Position numbers and translations under genes: made by a program
The notes under the pieces: generated by a model
The model's input: the letters and a program-made list of their open reading frames with translations, nothing else
Databases searched by the model: none
What the model was told of the DNA's origin: nothing
Assembly (NCBI GenBank): GCA_946406115.1
Contig: OX291543.1
Coordinates: forward strand, 29,600,815 to 29,664,814
Length of the DNA stretch: 64,000 nucleotides
Direction: 5' to 3'
Source: Apoda limacodes
Lineage: Eukaryota > Arthropoda > Insecta > Lepidoptera > Limacodidae
In this document: positions 23,515 through 37,533 of the stretch, in pieces
How the letters are laid out: each line of letters starts with the position of its first letter
Position numbering within the stretch: position 1 is the stretch's first letter

Positions 23515-23627
23515 ATTATACACTGGTTAGCTATATTTATGGCATTTATGTATAGGGAGAGTCAGTTAAGACACTTTTGTCAACTTTTATGCCTATAAAT
23601 AAACATTTTAGCTAACCAGTGTATAAT
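23515..23627. mobile_element. MITE, 113 bp, with perfect 19-bp terminal inverted repeats
   Basis: The left end attatacactggttagcta and the right end tagctaaccagtgtataat are exact complements. The interior is non-coding and partly palindromic. TA at the ends and the length suggest a Tc1/mariner-type non-autonomous element; the superfamily is inference. Confidence 0.75.
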
Positions 23628-24949
23628 TTTTGGCACATTTTAAACAAATATAGCTTAAAACATTATGAGACCAAATAAATACTTTAAAATAACAGAATTA
23701 TTTCTTTACTGTGAGTTTTCATGTATGTTTATCGTTTTCTGTATGAAAATAAAATCCATCATCACACACGCAGAATTTTTTGACTCTGATACTAAGTATC
23801 ATCACCACCATGTGCGCACCGAACGATTATTATAATATTCTTGTATTTGTAGGTAAAATCACATAAATTAAAACCTTACGGTAACAACGAATGTATAAAT
23901 ATTGAAATACTTAGGTACTTGGAATATCATAGCAAAATAATATTAACAAGCCTGACTTAAAAATAACCAGTATAATTTTGACCTTATTGTTACAATTTTA
24001 GCATTTTGTTACAATTATAATAATTTTAATAGAAAAAGTAAATGAATGTTTATTGCTCTATAACCTTAGAAGAGCTTAAATAATTGTATTGGAACTTTTA
24101 CCTCCACATAGCTCACATTTTCTGAATTGCAATAGGTTTATAATAACACGAAAAAAACCGCATAGCTATATTTAAAATAAAACAATAATATATAACTCAT
24201 GGCAGTTTAAACTATATTAATAAAATAAATGTCGAAAAATTACAAGAGTTGTAATGAGTTTAATCGAAGATTATGATGCTTTCGAACGTAATAAAAACTT
24301 CTAAGACTAGACCTACAGCACTCGACACTGGCAGTATATATTACGATATGTGGATACAAGCTATTACCACAGATAGCATAGCTCTTCTATTACCATCAAA
24401 CGGCCAGCTCTATTGCACGGAATACCCAGTGCGCGGTTAATTCGTGTCACTCGTTACAGCACTCCTTGCCGACCAATACTCGTTTGCATAATTATAGACA
24501 ATCAATAAACCAACTCAGATTACTTAAAAATAACATCTCAGGTCTAGACCTCGTTTCAGATATGTAGTCTAATTTATTAATGACATATATACGTAAGAGA
24601 TATAGGTAATTGGAGTTGATTTTTCGCGAAACTCCCGTAGCAATACCCGTAGATATAATAAGTGCTATGACCTACGAGTATATTAGTAGCTGAAATGTTT
24701 TTATAATTATTAAGTGAACGCCTTAATTTTTTTTTACCATTGACCGATTTGAAACTACTCATCATATTTTCTTACCTTTTCTTGACTTTTGTATCGTTTG
24801 TCGATTTTCGCTCCACTCAGTTTACCGTGCAAAACATTTCAATGTCTCGCCTTAATAAAGTAACTTTGCAGTGCAAATACATTTTTACGATTGACCAAGT
24901 GTTTATAATATTATGTTTCTATTTCTAGCAGAATAGCGTAAAGTTTGCG

Positions 24950-25740
24950 GTCAATTATACTGGCATCAGCGGCGGTTCGACGCTTTCTAATTCTAGACAG
25001 CCGTACTCCTTCACAGAACTAGTAGACCATAAACAATGATTTTCGAAACACACTACTGCCTAATCAGAGACTCGGAAAGCATTCGATTCAACGGTTTTTC
25101 GACAATAATTTCGTAAGTTTAATAGCAATTTCATTAGGTTTATTTTTGGACACTAAAATCGATTTCCGCACGTTGCGTATCTAGACGGTTTTTAGTTTGC
25201 ACAGGCGGCAATTAACTGATACGGTATAATCAAGCAAAAAGTCGAAACTGATACTACAAAGTTAGTTTACGATCGATCTCCTCCGCCCCATATGCAGTCT
25301 ACGCGTTGAAATCGAAAGCGTTCGAACTTCGTAACTCGGCTCAACCCTTCCATGTGTACACAACTTGTCAAACTTTACCCCGTTCATTCACTCCAAAGTT
25401 GTGAACGTACCCTCTCTGTCACACGCAGGGTCACGCACGTGTGTTGTTTTGTCTCGCTCGACTTACATGCACATGCGTACGTTCCCTTTTATTACCCGAC
25501 AAAAGGAAAAGTTCCACAACTGCTTGGTAATCGTTTTCTGTAATGCGACACTTTTTTGGGTCGGGTTATAAGTGTGTGCATATTGGTGTGACGTCACATC
25601 ACGTATCGCACGGTAGGGCTCATTCATATCCTCCGGGGCACACACGACACTGCGCGGGCGGGAAGTGACGGTGACGTATCGAGCCCGTGTGGGAGTCGCC
25701 GAGTGTTGTCTATGGTCAGGCCGTCGCGCGTGCTCGCCGT
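24950..25740. promoter_or_regulatory. GC/CpG-rich island in intron 1, candidate internal promoter or enhancer
   Basis: A CpG-richer stretch, strongest at 25560-25740, in AT-rich intron about 4 kb upstream of exon 2 in transcript order. It contains the perfect 12-bp palindrome tgtgacgtcaca (25587-25598), which holds a full CRE/ATF site TGACGTCA, and a second tgacgt at about 25671-25676. No transposon landmarks seen. Function is inference. Confidence 0.3.
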
Positions 25741-28700
25741 TTATTTTGCAACGAGATTTATAACTATAACTGTAAATTAACTTTATCGAGCGGACCCAAA
25801 TCTAGGTCGTATGGAATCAGCATTAATTATCGCTTTAATCTAAGTCCGATGTCGAGTCCACAATAGATCACATGATAGCGGTTCACTCCAAGGATATCAT
25901 TAATAAATACAAAGAACACCATAACTGTTATGGAATATGGTATAACTGGGTTAGTCTATTGTTTCAGAGAAAAATAGTAGCGTAAACATCGATGTGGGAA
26001 ACGATTAAAGTGGAAAGAAGTGTCTAGGTCGGTGGGATGACGCACCGCGCGTATCCTTGCATTGTGCAGAGGCGATCGCGTGTCCAATATGAGTCCCCAA
26101 TGCATAATTAAATATAGGGTGCAGATACCGGTGAATGCTCAGCCTTATGACACTCGTACACCTTGAAACTTGTTTGATTACCCATGTTACAGCGTTGCCC
26201 AGTTATGTTTTTGCAGATTATAAGCAATAAACTGTCAATTTTGCTACAAACAGATATTTCTATATTTTAATCATATTATGCATATATTTTATAATAAAAT
26301 CCTCACCGGATTGTCTAGGACAGGTTTTAATTTTTTTTAATTCTAACATTTCACTAGATAAGATAAATGACCTATATACCAAACTGCCATCATTTATTAA
26401 TTGAATTTCAACATACCTAACTACACGTTTCAATTCTTTAATAATATTAACTCTCCGAAGTCGAGTCGAGTTCGATACACACGTCAAGGCTAAAATAATA
26501 AGGCTGCAGGATAACAAGGCCTTTCCAGTCTAAGCCCCAGTCCACGCAAAGATTGATAAACTGCTTATTAAATTCATTTTGTACCTACAGAGTACAGACA
26601 ACAATTCGAATGGAAGAATAGAAACTTACATAAGACTGGTTTCAAATTAACGTCATGCAAATTGTACCGACATGTGTGATTCATAATTACCGGCCCAATT
26701 ATAATTATCGCAATGACACAACATTTCCGAATTAACACGTTCATAATGGCGTTACAAGAACACATTAACAGTCACACACGTTCACTCGAGCCTGGGAGAG
26801 TTCATACAAAATGAATTACGGACAGTAACTTGTTAATTTCGTAAGCTCGCATCCAATTTGGCCATTAGCTATTGAAATGTATTTTCGTTAACTTCCCATG
26901 TAACATTACGTCCCGTGTGAAGTTTGAAGGAGGCCCCGCTTTGTATTGTTTTCGAACGCGTTCCTAAAATGAGAGGTCGGATCATTGTCTATGGTACAAA
27001 TAGTATATGGCGGCCGGAGATGGCGCAGCGGGTAAATGAGAGTTTTTGATGCTCAATTTATTTGGCACATGACATTCGTAGTTGAACGTGAAATTGGCTA
27101 TTGTAGTTTAAGAAATTGTTCCAATTATCGATCCGATTGGGCCGCTGTGCCCTCTTAGTGGAGCAAAATAGCTTACTCACATCATGTACGTACATACAAT
27201 AGGTACATGGCACAATAAGATACAAGGCCTGATATGACACTTCCACAAAAACATGGCGGACTTAGCTAATGCCTAGGTCATGCACGATTGATTTTTATGT
27301 TTTTAAATTTTAAAATTGTGCAAACTGAGCACTTTGTTGTATAGGAAATGGGTTGTTAGTAGGCGTATATCCAAAATACTGATTTTTTGAGAATTCTACA
27401 GAAATAAGTTGTTTTGACCCGACATATGTATGGGTCATTTGGCCGGAATAGCAGGCCATGTTTTATTTAGCCATGTATACAATACATGTAAGTACAATGC
27501 ATTGCCATTCTAGCCAAAAAACCTAAAGATATAGAGATTACGTTAACATCACTCGATGAGTAAGTTCCAAGGAAATTAATGTTACTAAATCGAAAATGAT
27601 GACAAATAAAAACAAAAAAACATGTCAGAGTAAAAGTAAACATTATAGAATATGTTGACAACTATATATGCGTGGGCAGGCAAGTCTCAATTTCAACCAC
27701 ATTAAAAGACAACAAAGAATTACTGAAACGTAAAAAAAAATGACCATAAAAATAGTTTTGACCAAGAAACAACGCTGCTGAACCGGTAAATGACGGCACA
27801 TATATAAAACCATAGAACCATACTAAAATTATATTGACCAATAGGATTAAGTTAGGGATTGGCTTTTAACTTCAAGGGTACATACATACATAAACACTTA
27901 CGCATAAGATTATCTTAAAATAATCTCACCAGAATATCCTATCCTTTGCTATGAAACATAATTGTTTAACAAACATTCTAAAAGTTCCAAGTACCAAGAA
28001 TCTAAGAAGAAAATATAATATGTCAAAGAAAAAGTTTATCGTAAATCAAACACATATGTCTTAGTCTTATATTTCAAATGAACTTTTTTTCTCATTAAAA
28101 ACCATTGTAGGATTTTTGGGCAAAAATGAGTATGTTTTCCTCCTTACACTAGCAGAAAGCAAAACAAATTGTGGTACAAAGGGGCGAGGTTGTACGGTGG
28201 ATGCATTAACAACCTTAGCCGAACCTCTTCAGTTATTGCCAATTTAATTGTTAAATATGTGTGTGGTCTGGCATTCTTATTATCCATGACTTACTCTTAA
28301 TTCTGGCCGCTTAACCTTTAATCATGCGGTTGTTGTTGTTGGCCAGGTTGCATGATTTTCTTCCAATTTCACCATAATTACAAGCACCTTACGTGGTGTC
28401 AATCCTGGTTTTGCCACCGATTTTTTATAGCTTCAGCCATCTTGGATCTAGATCGCATGTTATCATTATTTTTTAAAAATTGATTGATTTTCTAGAAATA
28501 AAAATTCACTAAATTTTTTAATGTTGTTTATTGTGGCTAAAGTTTTTTGATGCTTCCATAAATAAATAACTAATTTATTACTCACAAAAAGGAAAAAAAA
28601 ACGAAGCACATGGAAAGTGCACAGTCACATGGATGGGTTCTCAACAAGTATCGTTAAACTGGCTGTTTTTGTAAAGTAATTGGAGGGTTATCATATCAGA

Positions 28701-29794
28701 AAATAGACAGAAAGTTTCTAAATAAATTTAGATAGGTATTTAAATAACTTGTAAAGTAGGTTTAGATTTCTTAAACATTTTTTAATTAATTTAAGCAGCC
28801 AGTTTATTTTTTGTAACCTCAAACGTGATTAAACTAAAATATTGGCAATTATGTTAGGAACTCATTGCCACTTTCAAGCCATGTTACGTCACTAGCTTTC
28901 ATTAGCTTGAAACAGCCTTTATAGCTAAAAAGTCTAAATATAATTTGTAAACACTTTGGGTAGAATCCTGTTAGTCTATAAAATTCGTAAAAAAATAAAC
29001 AAATAAAAGCCGGACATGTCTGTCAAAATTTGGACGCTTGGCAACCCTAATCGTGGGTACATTTAAAAATATAAAAATTGCAAAGGTACTTACCTTCTTT
29101 AGTCTCTAGTATTAGTCTAATTTCTCATTAATTTAATTTTGCAAATCCACGAATCAATCATCTCCGGACTACATTAGACCACATTACGATAAATCCGATG
29201 ATCGATTGACGGATTTGTTATATTTGTTACATGTGTAGATAATAATTAAGTCTCTAGCGTGAACTAGGCTTTGGCCTTTCTCTCTAATTGGGCTTAGAAA
29301 TATTGAAATTGAGTGATAGCGATATGCGGAGCAGAACGTGTTTTGTTGCGAAAACACTTGATGCGCGTCCGGATGTTTTGTTGGCGAATTTGATCGATGT
29401 ATGACAGTGTAGGTTAAACCCTATTGGCATACAACCATACTTGGTTTGGTTATGTTGTTAATTAATTTTGTTACAGATATATATAACAAAACACTAATGT
29501 CATCGCTATAACATCAAGAACGAAAGTGTAATTTATATGTAAGTGGCATACTATTGTGTAATCTAATGTTACCTGTAATTGTTTTGCTTTCGTAACTAGA
29601 GCTATCAATGATTGAGCAATATTAGAATTTTTTATAAACAATTTTGGCAATGTTATTTACAATATAGGTGGCTGTAGGTATTATTTTCACTCTAATTAAT
29701 ACTTTATGGCTTGTTCACCATCCTCAAGATCACGGTAAATAACTTCAGTTCTCTAATCACTAGACAGGCGTGATGTTATGTATGTAACATAGGT

Positions 29795-30060
29795 ACCTAC
29801 ATACCGTCTAGCCTGTTTCCCGAAGGCGTAGGCAGAGACCAAAGACTCCACTTACTATGGTCTTAGCACACTTCTTTTGCACTCGCATCAATGCTTACAC
29901 GTTCGATTAAAAAACTGACTTATATAAATCGCGATACGTTTGTCGAGGTCTACCTCTTTCTACCGACCCTTATAAAAGTTTCTTAAATTTTTATTTCTTA
30001 AATTCAACCTTTTAACATGCCCAAACATCCTACATACGTTTTTCAGTATCTTTGCCTTTA
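29795..30060 (-). repeat. Dispersed lepidopteran repeat (LINE-like)
   Basis: Phrases taccgtctagcctgtttccc, gaaggcgtaggcagagacca and ctctttctaccgaccctta, followed by aacatgcccaaacatcctac, match in order a repeat I know from many lepidopteran genomes. Degraded; coding origin not visible. Confidence 0.45.
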
Positions 30061-31139
30061 GTCCGAAAAACGGCAAATTCCGGTATTTGACAGTTAAAAT
30101 CATAATATGCTAAAATAAGCTTCTAATGTTGAAATGGCAGGCTTTTTAATACATGTTATAGCAACGTAATATCCCGAGTTTAGAGAAAAATTATAAAAAT
30201 CGATAAACGTTACTTTTTCCTATTCTAAATAGGAACTTTATTTTGCTTTTAAGCATTGTAGTCTATTCAATCGATACATAAAGAATACAATGACATCAGT
30301 TTCACCAGTGATTTTTTTCGTTTTCACTTCGTATTTTGGTATCACATATGACATAGGCTACAATACGAATGTCGTTTGTTCGCAAGAAACGATTTAAACG
30401 TTTAATATGCGAGTAAATAAAAATCGGTTCGGCTGTTACGTTAACAAAGGTACGGTCGAGATTAACTTTCTCTGTTGTGATGACAGCAAAAAAAATATGC
30501 AAATCTATTTCTTATAAGAAGTGTAGTGAAATGAAGCAAAAACTGTGAGTTATTTTTAAATATTACTCGACGTATTGAAATTTTAAATTATTCTTCTTTA
30601 TATGAAAGCAAAAGATATTTAAAAAAAATTTAAAAAAAACATTTGATCTTTTTTGAGGTGAATATTATCAATTTTACTTATCCCAAATTTGAAAATGTTT
30701 AACTTACCATTTCCTACATATTCTGCTTATATAATAAGTATGTCTGTTACTCTTATACACAACAGAAATTCGACCAGTGATGTTCCAGTAGAGTTTTTGG
30801 TTACCGTATTTAAAATCTAAAATTGCCGAATTTTAGGGAAAAATAAAAAAATAGAGAAAGTAAAATCATTCGTATACCAACATAATGTTTCTTGTGGTCA
30901 AATAATGCTTGTTAATTTTAAATAAAAATCCTAGATAGTTGCATGAAACGAACAAACTTTTTGCTGCGGGGAATACCCAGATGTTTCCGTTTAGTAGCTT
31001 TAGAAAATAGGATGGGAATTGCATTTTTGCGCTGGTCGAAAAGGGATACCTAGAATGCAACACTGAATAAATTCCTAACATCCCGTTATAGGCCATACAA
31101 TTTGTATATAGCTATAAAATTCTTAATATAATTAAACAG

Positions 31140-31205
31140 TGTTCCTAGGAATTCCACGCCAATAACCGAATTTAGCGTAGGCAAAGCCGCGAGAAGAAGT
31201 TAGTA
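31140..31205 (-). repeat. Fragment of common dispersed repeat
   Basis: Reads ccaataaccgaatttagcgt and gcaaagccgcgagaagaagt, the complement of the start of the repeat at 3918-4170 (cttttgcccgcggtttcgcc ... aattcggttatcgg). Confidence 0.45.
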
Positions 31206-32319
31206 TTTTCAAAAAATCTATTTAATTACCTATCAGTTGTATCACGCCATGTCACGCATTGACTGTACTACGACAAAAGTGTTTTGACCAAACAAAAAAA
31301 AAATAGATTGATTTAAAATTGCTCACGTGTGTGGTTGGCCACAAAAGTGATTTGCTCCCGGCTGCCCGGCGCTATTGTGCCGCCTTCATTATTGCTACTC
31401 ACATACATGACTCATAAACATATCCAGTTAATATGCTCCATAATTATTTGTAATGTATTTTCTTGGAATATAATAACAAGACATTAATATCATTTCCTGG
31501 TAAGCTTTTGTGTTTACTTGCGTTGTGAAATAAACGCAAGGTGTTAGTCATTCATGTATCTATCTATTGTTTCTGAAAGCTCGCATAGATATGTATTTCT
31601 TATTATTTTTATTACAGTGAAATGCATATCTTGTGTCTAATATCATGTTGTAATACACAAAATCTTAATACATTCTAACATGTTTTTTTAGGAAACAGTT
31701 TTGATGTTGTCATATAAGTGTGTTTTACCTTATATATGGGTATTCTGATTTTCCTTGTTAAATATCATTAAATTTATTAATTTGATTTTTAAGGTAAAAG
31801 TATATATTAAATATTATTTATACTGTGATAATAGTATCAGTATTATTACTGAATAAATATAATATAAAAGTGGCTAACACATACTACGTAAGTATAACAA
31901 CACTGGTTACAGTCCGCGGTTTCACTAGCATGTTTCATTTTAAAGAACTATTATTTAATTTGCCATACGGGTTTCTTACACAAACGAGTTCTGTTGTTGT
32001 TATAAATAACGTGGTGCCGTACAAACCAACAAACTAACAGCCAAAATAATGACAAATTTTGTGATGGATGACTAACGTATAAAGAATATATTTTGTGCAG
32101 TATTTAAAGATATAAAAATAAATAAGTTTGTCCCTAACTAAATGTCCTTTAGTAGAATGTTAATTCAAATTAATTGGTGTTGATTTGTAACATTATGATA
32201 TAAACAGAAATATGTTCAGCGTATCAATGTGTAACATATATAAAAGTTACTTTTTTTCTTTAAGTCTATAGAAAAAAGGCAAGTTTTCCTATATGTACCT
32301 ATGTTTTAGTTTTTTGTGT

Positions 32320-32515
32320 TGTGGAATGAGCTCCCTGCTAAGGTTTTCTCTAAGGACTACAGTATGGGGTTCTTCAAAAAAGAAGTTATTAGATTTCTGA
32401 AGGGTCGGCAACGCGCGAGTGATGCCCCTGGTGTTGCAAGCGTCCATAGGCTACGGTGACCGCTTACCATCAGGCGGACCGTAGGATTGTTTGCCACCTT
32501 AGTGGTATAAAAAAA
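32320..32515 (+). pseudogene. LINE 3' end fragment
   Basis: Plus-strand translation gives LWNELPAKVFSKDYSMGFF and IRFLKGRQRASDAPGVASVH, then a stop and the family tail (cttaccatcaggcggaccgt, ttgccaccttagtggtataa plus an A run). It is the typical C-terminal and 3' end of a lepidopteran non-LTR retrotransposon, truncated at the 5' side. Confidence 0.7.
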
Positions 32516-34675
32516 AAATATAGTTGGGAAGGTAGGTACTTGAACTATTGCTGAACCAATTTACATCACAAATGTCTACATACTAAAATGGTTTCAGAGG
32601 ATATAAAAATATTAGCTTGACAATAACTAACTCTAATTTAGTAGAATGTTACAATAAATTTGTGACATGTAACATTTGCAATATTATGACTATGCATATA
32701 TTATGCAATAGGTAACCTTTGTGTAAGTATGTTTATCTTTGAGTACCTACTTGAACTATAGCTGAGATAAGCAATAGTTAAAGTAACTCAAATGTGAATG
32801 AGTATAAAACTGGTTTATGGTAGGTACTTTTAAAATACTTCATTATAATGATATGAAGGTAAGTATGTGGCAGATATTCTTGCACACAAGTCGTATTATA
32901 CTATTATTTTCAAATACATTTTGTAGCAGATCGGAAGTCACGTTTTAAACCACCTTACAGGTACAGCCTACATGTGGTTAAGCTGCTTCGAACAAAATTG
33001 TGGTTACAACCTCTTTGTAGACCGACTGCCGAAACTTCATAATCACAGGATTTGAACTCTGCTTCGATTTCTTGCTGCGCTTTTTGCTGTCATAAAAAGT
33101 AAAGCTAACTTTGGACTGACTTTACTTTAGCTCTTTTGTATCGTTCGCAACATTAAGTAAGCATAATTTCTGCTAGAATTGACTTTATATTATACTTACA
33201 TAATAACTATTTTGCAGTTTTAATTTAAATTAGCTATGCTTCGCAAGAAACGGATATTTTTGTTATTAAATCATTTTTTAAATGTAAAGTTTGCTTTAGG
33301 ATGAGAAATGGATATAATAATCGTGGTTTAGGTAGTTACTTAATAATATGTATTAAGTAACTTGCTATGAAATCGAATTTCAATATATATATATTTCAAT
33401 GGGTATGCAATAAGCCCATTTTTGTGATCAATTTTGCTTCAGAAACCTGGAAGCTTGTTTTTGCTAATACCAAGAATTATCGTGTTAAAAGTCAACACTT
33501 TTCAAACTAACACTGAAATTACATTTAAGTGATTTAAACACAATTTGATTTTATGACATAAATGCTACCTTATTTGTTTTTGATGTCACATTTACATCGC
33601 AATTGCAATCAAATGCTGCAAATCTAGCTAAGATGACTTTTATAAATTGAAAATTAATTACCTACGCCTGATTTGTCAAGTCAAATATGTAGGTATGTGT
33701 ACTGTGTGGTATTTTTTTAATCTCTTTGGTCGGTTCCGCTACATTTTTTTAATTTTATATTGACAATGAATTGAATGTCACTGTATGATACGTAAAAAGT
33801 TTAGCATTTATTAGGACAGAGAAAGGAAGTGTCATGCGTGATCTATTCGACACACATGAGTTTGTGGCGTGCAATACGTTTTGGTCACGTTCGGTTTCTG
33901 ACTTGGGCACAAATATTAATTGCTTTCTAAAGTCCATTCGTCGTTCAATTCCCATGACGGTCGCTGTGAAATCGACTAGCACACATTGATGCATGACATG
34001 TAGTTTTTTCGTAGGGTTTTTTATGTTTATCAAAAGAGAGATCGGCTGCATGCGGCGGTCATTGTGCGCCGCAGTGAGCGGTTCGCACCAACCCGTTCAT
34101 GTTTCCGAACGGGCCGCACTCGTGATCTTACTTTTTTTTTTTCATTTTGTTCACGGACTTATTGAAATTTCGTATTTTACGGGTGGAATCAATTACGTGG
34201 CTTGTGTGACGACGACATATTGCTACCGGTTATAAATGTATCAGAGTGAAAGGACGGAGCAATAATAAAAGATTGGTTTGATTATGGAATATTAATCGTA
34301 AAGGCCACTCACAGCGGGTAGATACGATCATGCGTGTACTTACATCAATCTTTATCTGTATTGTTCGTCGGCACTTCTTTATCGCGAACAAAAAATCGGG
34401 CAATGTTTTTTCTCATGGTTTCTTATACACAATGGTCAGGCGCATCTCACTTGTTATTAAATTCGTATAAAATTAAACCTAATGTGTGATTTCAGTTCCG
34501 GCTTGCGATGAGAACTTGAATAGATTATGTTGCGTGTTTGTTTTGCAGATAAGGCGATCATGTATCACAACAGTGTAGTTTGAACATGAAGAGGTAATGA
34601 CGAGAAGGGGCCTTAAATAGGCCTAAGGCAGTCTTTACGCAAATGTTAGACGTTAAAAAAATCATAGGTATTACT

Positions 34676-34718
34676 TAGCAGAGGAGGAGGAGGGGAGGAA
34701 GAGGAAAGAACTTATATC
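34676..34718. repeat. Polypurine tract
   Basis: gcagaggaggaggaggggag continuing as gaagaggaaagaa, an almost pure GA stretch on the plus strand. Confidence 0.7.
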
Positions 34719-34795
34719 AGAAAGGAGGGCAATTTATAAAAAAGGAATCTTAACAGCTTTGAAGATGTAGGAAAAATTAATGATCGTATGTCAAC

Positions 34796-35060
34796 TTTTT
34801 TTTAATAAGCCAACGGTTCGTCTGATGGTAAGCGGTCACCGCAGCCTATGGACGCTTGCAACACTAGGAGAATCACCCGCGCGTTGCCGACCATTTAAAA
34901 ATCTAATAATTTCTTTCTTGGTAAATCTTATATTGTAGTCCTTAGAGAAAAAATTGGAAGGGAGCTCGTTCAAGGTTTGCGATACTGGCAGCACCCAGTC
35001 GTGGGTAACACTGACGCTGGTAATTGTTTTCTTGCTCAACCACATACCCACCATATAGTA
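34796..35060 (-). pseudogene. LINE 3' end fragment
   Basis: Minus-strand translation contains HDWVLPVSQTLNELPSNFFS and IIRFLNGRQRAGDSPSVASV followed by HRLR, matching the C-terminus seen at 32320-32515. The 3' tail is truncated and joined to an AT run. Confidence 0.7.
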
Positions 35061-35089
35061 TATAATAATAATAAATATAATATAATAAT

Positions 35090-35585
35090 GTGTGTCGGGT
35101 CGTTACGTTCCCTAAAACATGGTTGAGCGAAGCGATGGCTTATTCATGTGTCATACTCGTGAACGGGTGCCGCCTGTGGAGGCTGGTCTGCTCTTGAAAA
35201 CTTCTTTGTATTCTTAGTATTTAGTCTTACTTTTTTGTTTTGTTTAATCATACTGTAAGACATTGATTATTTCTTAGTGATGAATACAAAAACTGTCTTT
35301 TTTTATATCAGATACTTTTTTATGTTGTGCTTGTGCTTTATATTTCATGTTTTTTATGTTTGTAATGGAAAGTGTCCTTTTATGATAGGGAGGGCATTTT
35401 CCAATATTTTAATTGGACGCTGTAAGAGAAAGGGAGAAAAGAAATGCCCTTGCTGAGTTTCTTGCCGGTTCTTCTCAGTACAAGGTCTCCCGCCCTATAG
35501 ACCCTACGAACCGATGGCGTAGTGACATTCATAAGTGCTGAATTATTGTAGCTTAAACTGAATAAATTATATTGAATTTGAATTT
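35090..35585 (+). pseudogene. Jockey-like LINE 3' UTR remnant
   Basis: Contains gctgagtttcttgccggttc, ttctcagtacaaggtctccc, aaccgatggcgtagtgacat and a 3' end in tgaataaattatattgaat-ttgaattt, the arrangement of the 3' untranslated end of Jockey-type LINEs in Lepidoptera. No reverse transcriptase remains. Confidence 0.6.
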
Positions 35586-37088
35586 AAACATTTGTGAAGG
35601 CATCCGTACTTGCTTTCTTCTACATTTTCTTTTTACATATATAAGTTATACATATATAGTAAAGTTTTTATTGACAAAAAGAAATGAAATTTTGACGGAT
35701 CGGTATTTTATCGCAAAATGCATAAGCTTACCAACAACAATCCTACAAACACTTTTTGTATCAATGAGTATGTATTAAGATTTACTAGATTTTCAAGTAT
35801 GCCTACCTACATCATACTATATTAATAATCATACTTATAAATAAAAAGTCGTTTGATTTCTATGAAATTAACTAAGGGAAAATGCTTATAATTTCGTCTA
35901 GAATTATCTTTTCGATTAACGAAGAATGTGTCATCGAGAATATTTTTAGAATTTCCCAAAGCCAGTCACACAAAGTTTGTTACAAAACCGTTTTAACAAT
36001 AATGTTTCCCGCGCACGACGGTCGTGCCGATGCGTTTGTTATCGCTGTACCCATTTAAGCTTTATTTTTTTTAAATATCGAGACCCTTAAATACACACTT
36101 CTATTAAGTGTCCGGTAAAAAAAAAAACATGCTTTTAACCCATATGAATAAGTCCATGAACGATAAAATAAACAGTCAACTCCTGTTTATAGCAGGCGCC
36201 AATTTTGTCAAATTATATTTTATAGCAAAAAGATTTTTTTTCACTTATTAATGAAACATCATGAGTCTATCGGATGTATGTAATTTAAGGGTTTAAAATA
36301 ACTAAAATTTTGAAGAGCCATATATCCAAACGTACTCTAAACTATCAATTACTTTATCTTGAGGGATAAAAAAGCTTTCAATTATTTTCTTTAATAATGT
36401 GTTTGAAAATGAAACAACAATTCGTCTCTTACGTCAAATTTTACCTTGGCATTTTTGTTAATAGTCTGTAGGTATATAATTTACGAATATTATACGAGCA
36501 AACATAAACTACATTGAATATTCTATTAGAGTAACTTTCAATACAATGATTATTGATAACTTTCCGTTCTCGTAAAGCGCATAATTTATTGCGCGGACAT
36601 TAAGAGGCTAGCTAGTGCGCACGCGCACATTTTCATCCAATTAACCAGAAATATTTGTCAGTGTTGCCAGCGTAACGACGAGCCATAGCCATGCGCGTCC
36701 TATTCTGACGTACCGCCAAACAAACAAATTACAATATAGCAACATTCATAACTCAAGTTAATTTATGTTTTATTTTTAAATGTCCGGAAAATTGAAATAT
36801 TATTATAATTTATATGCTACATTACTTATTTCAGAATCATTTGTGGATCATTATTTCTTCTACCTGACTTCCTTCTACTGATTAAATTTCTCACTGCTAT
36901 TTTCTGTTATTTTATTACAAATTAGTATTCTACTGTATGTTGTTTATGAGTTACAATGAGAACTATTTTTTTTAAGCACACATACACAAAGCTATCTATG
37001 TATGTAAACTATCAAGGTTTCTGAGTGACAAGGAATGTTGCCGCGCATAGTATTTGTTTCTGAAGAAGCCTTAAAAAATAAAGGTTGC

Positions 37089-37533
37089 CTTAAGGTGATG
37101 GCATACCCAAACGAGTTAAGTTTGCAAGAATTTTATTAATTTTGTTACAGTCCTGAGTTCACTTTTTGACGTAAAAAAATATATGTTATAGTTCAAACTT
37201 TAATGATGTGGATTTGCTAATATTATAATAATTTGACTATTTAAACAGAAAAAAAAATAGTCTGACACTTTATTTTTGGGCTTTTATTCAAATTTTTTGG
37301 AAAACTAACAGTGATATTCTTATTTCATAAAATATGTATTAATATGACCAAGTGAATTTGCTAATTTTATGGTTATACCGACAAAAAACCGAGAAAATCG
37401 AGATTTAAGAACGTACCGTGCTAGCGCCTATAATACGTGGAACTGTGTTTCTTTGTATGCTTTAATAGTTTAATATGACTTTGTACACTGGTTAAAACGG
37501 CACGCTTTTGCTAGGGTATGCCATAGCCTTAAG
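37089..37533. mobile_element. DNA-transposon remnant or MITE, 445 bp
   Basis: The left end cttaaggtgatggcataccc and the right end gggtatgccatagccttaag are inverted repeats with two differences. The interior is AT-rich and non-coding. A related terminus, inverted, lies at 42735-42800. Confidence 0.6.

Noticed and set aside
34676..34718. Polypurine tract as a retroviral or LTR landmark
   Set aside because: No LTR or primer-binding site is found on either side; it is simple GA-rich sequence.
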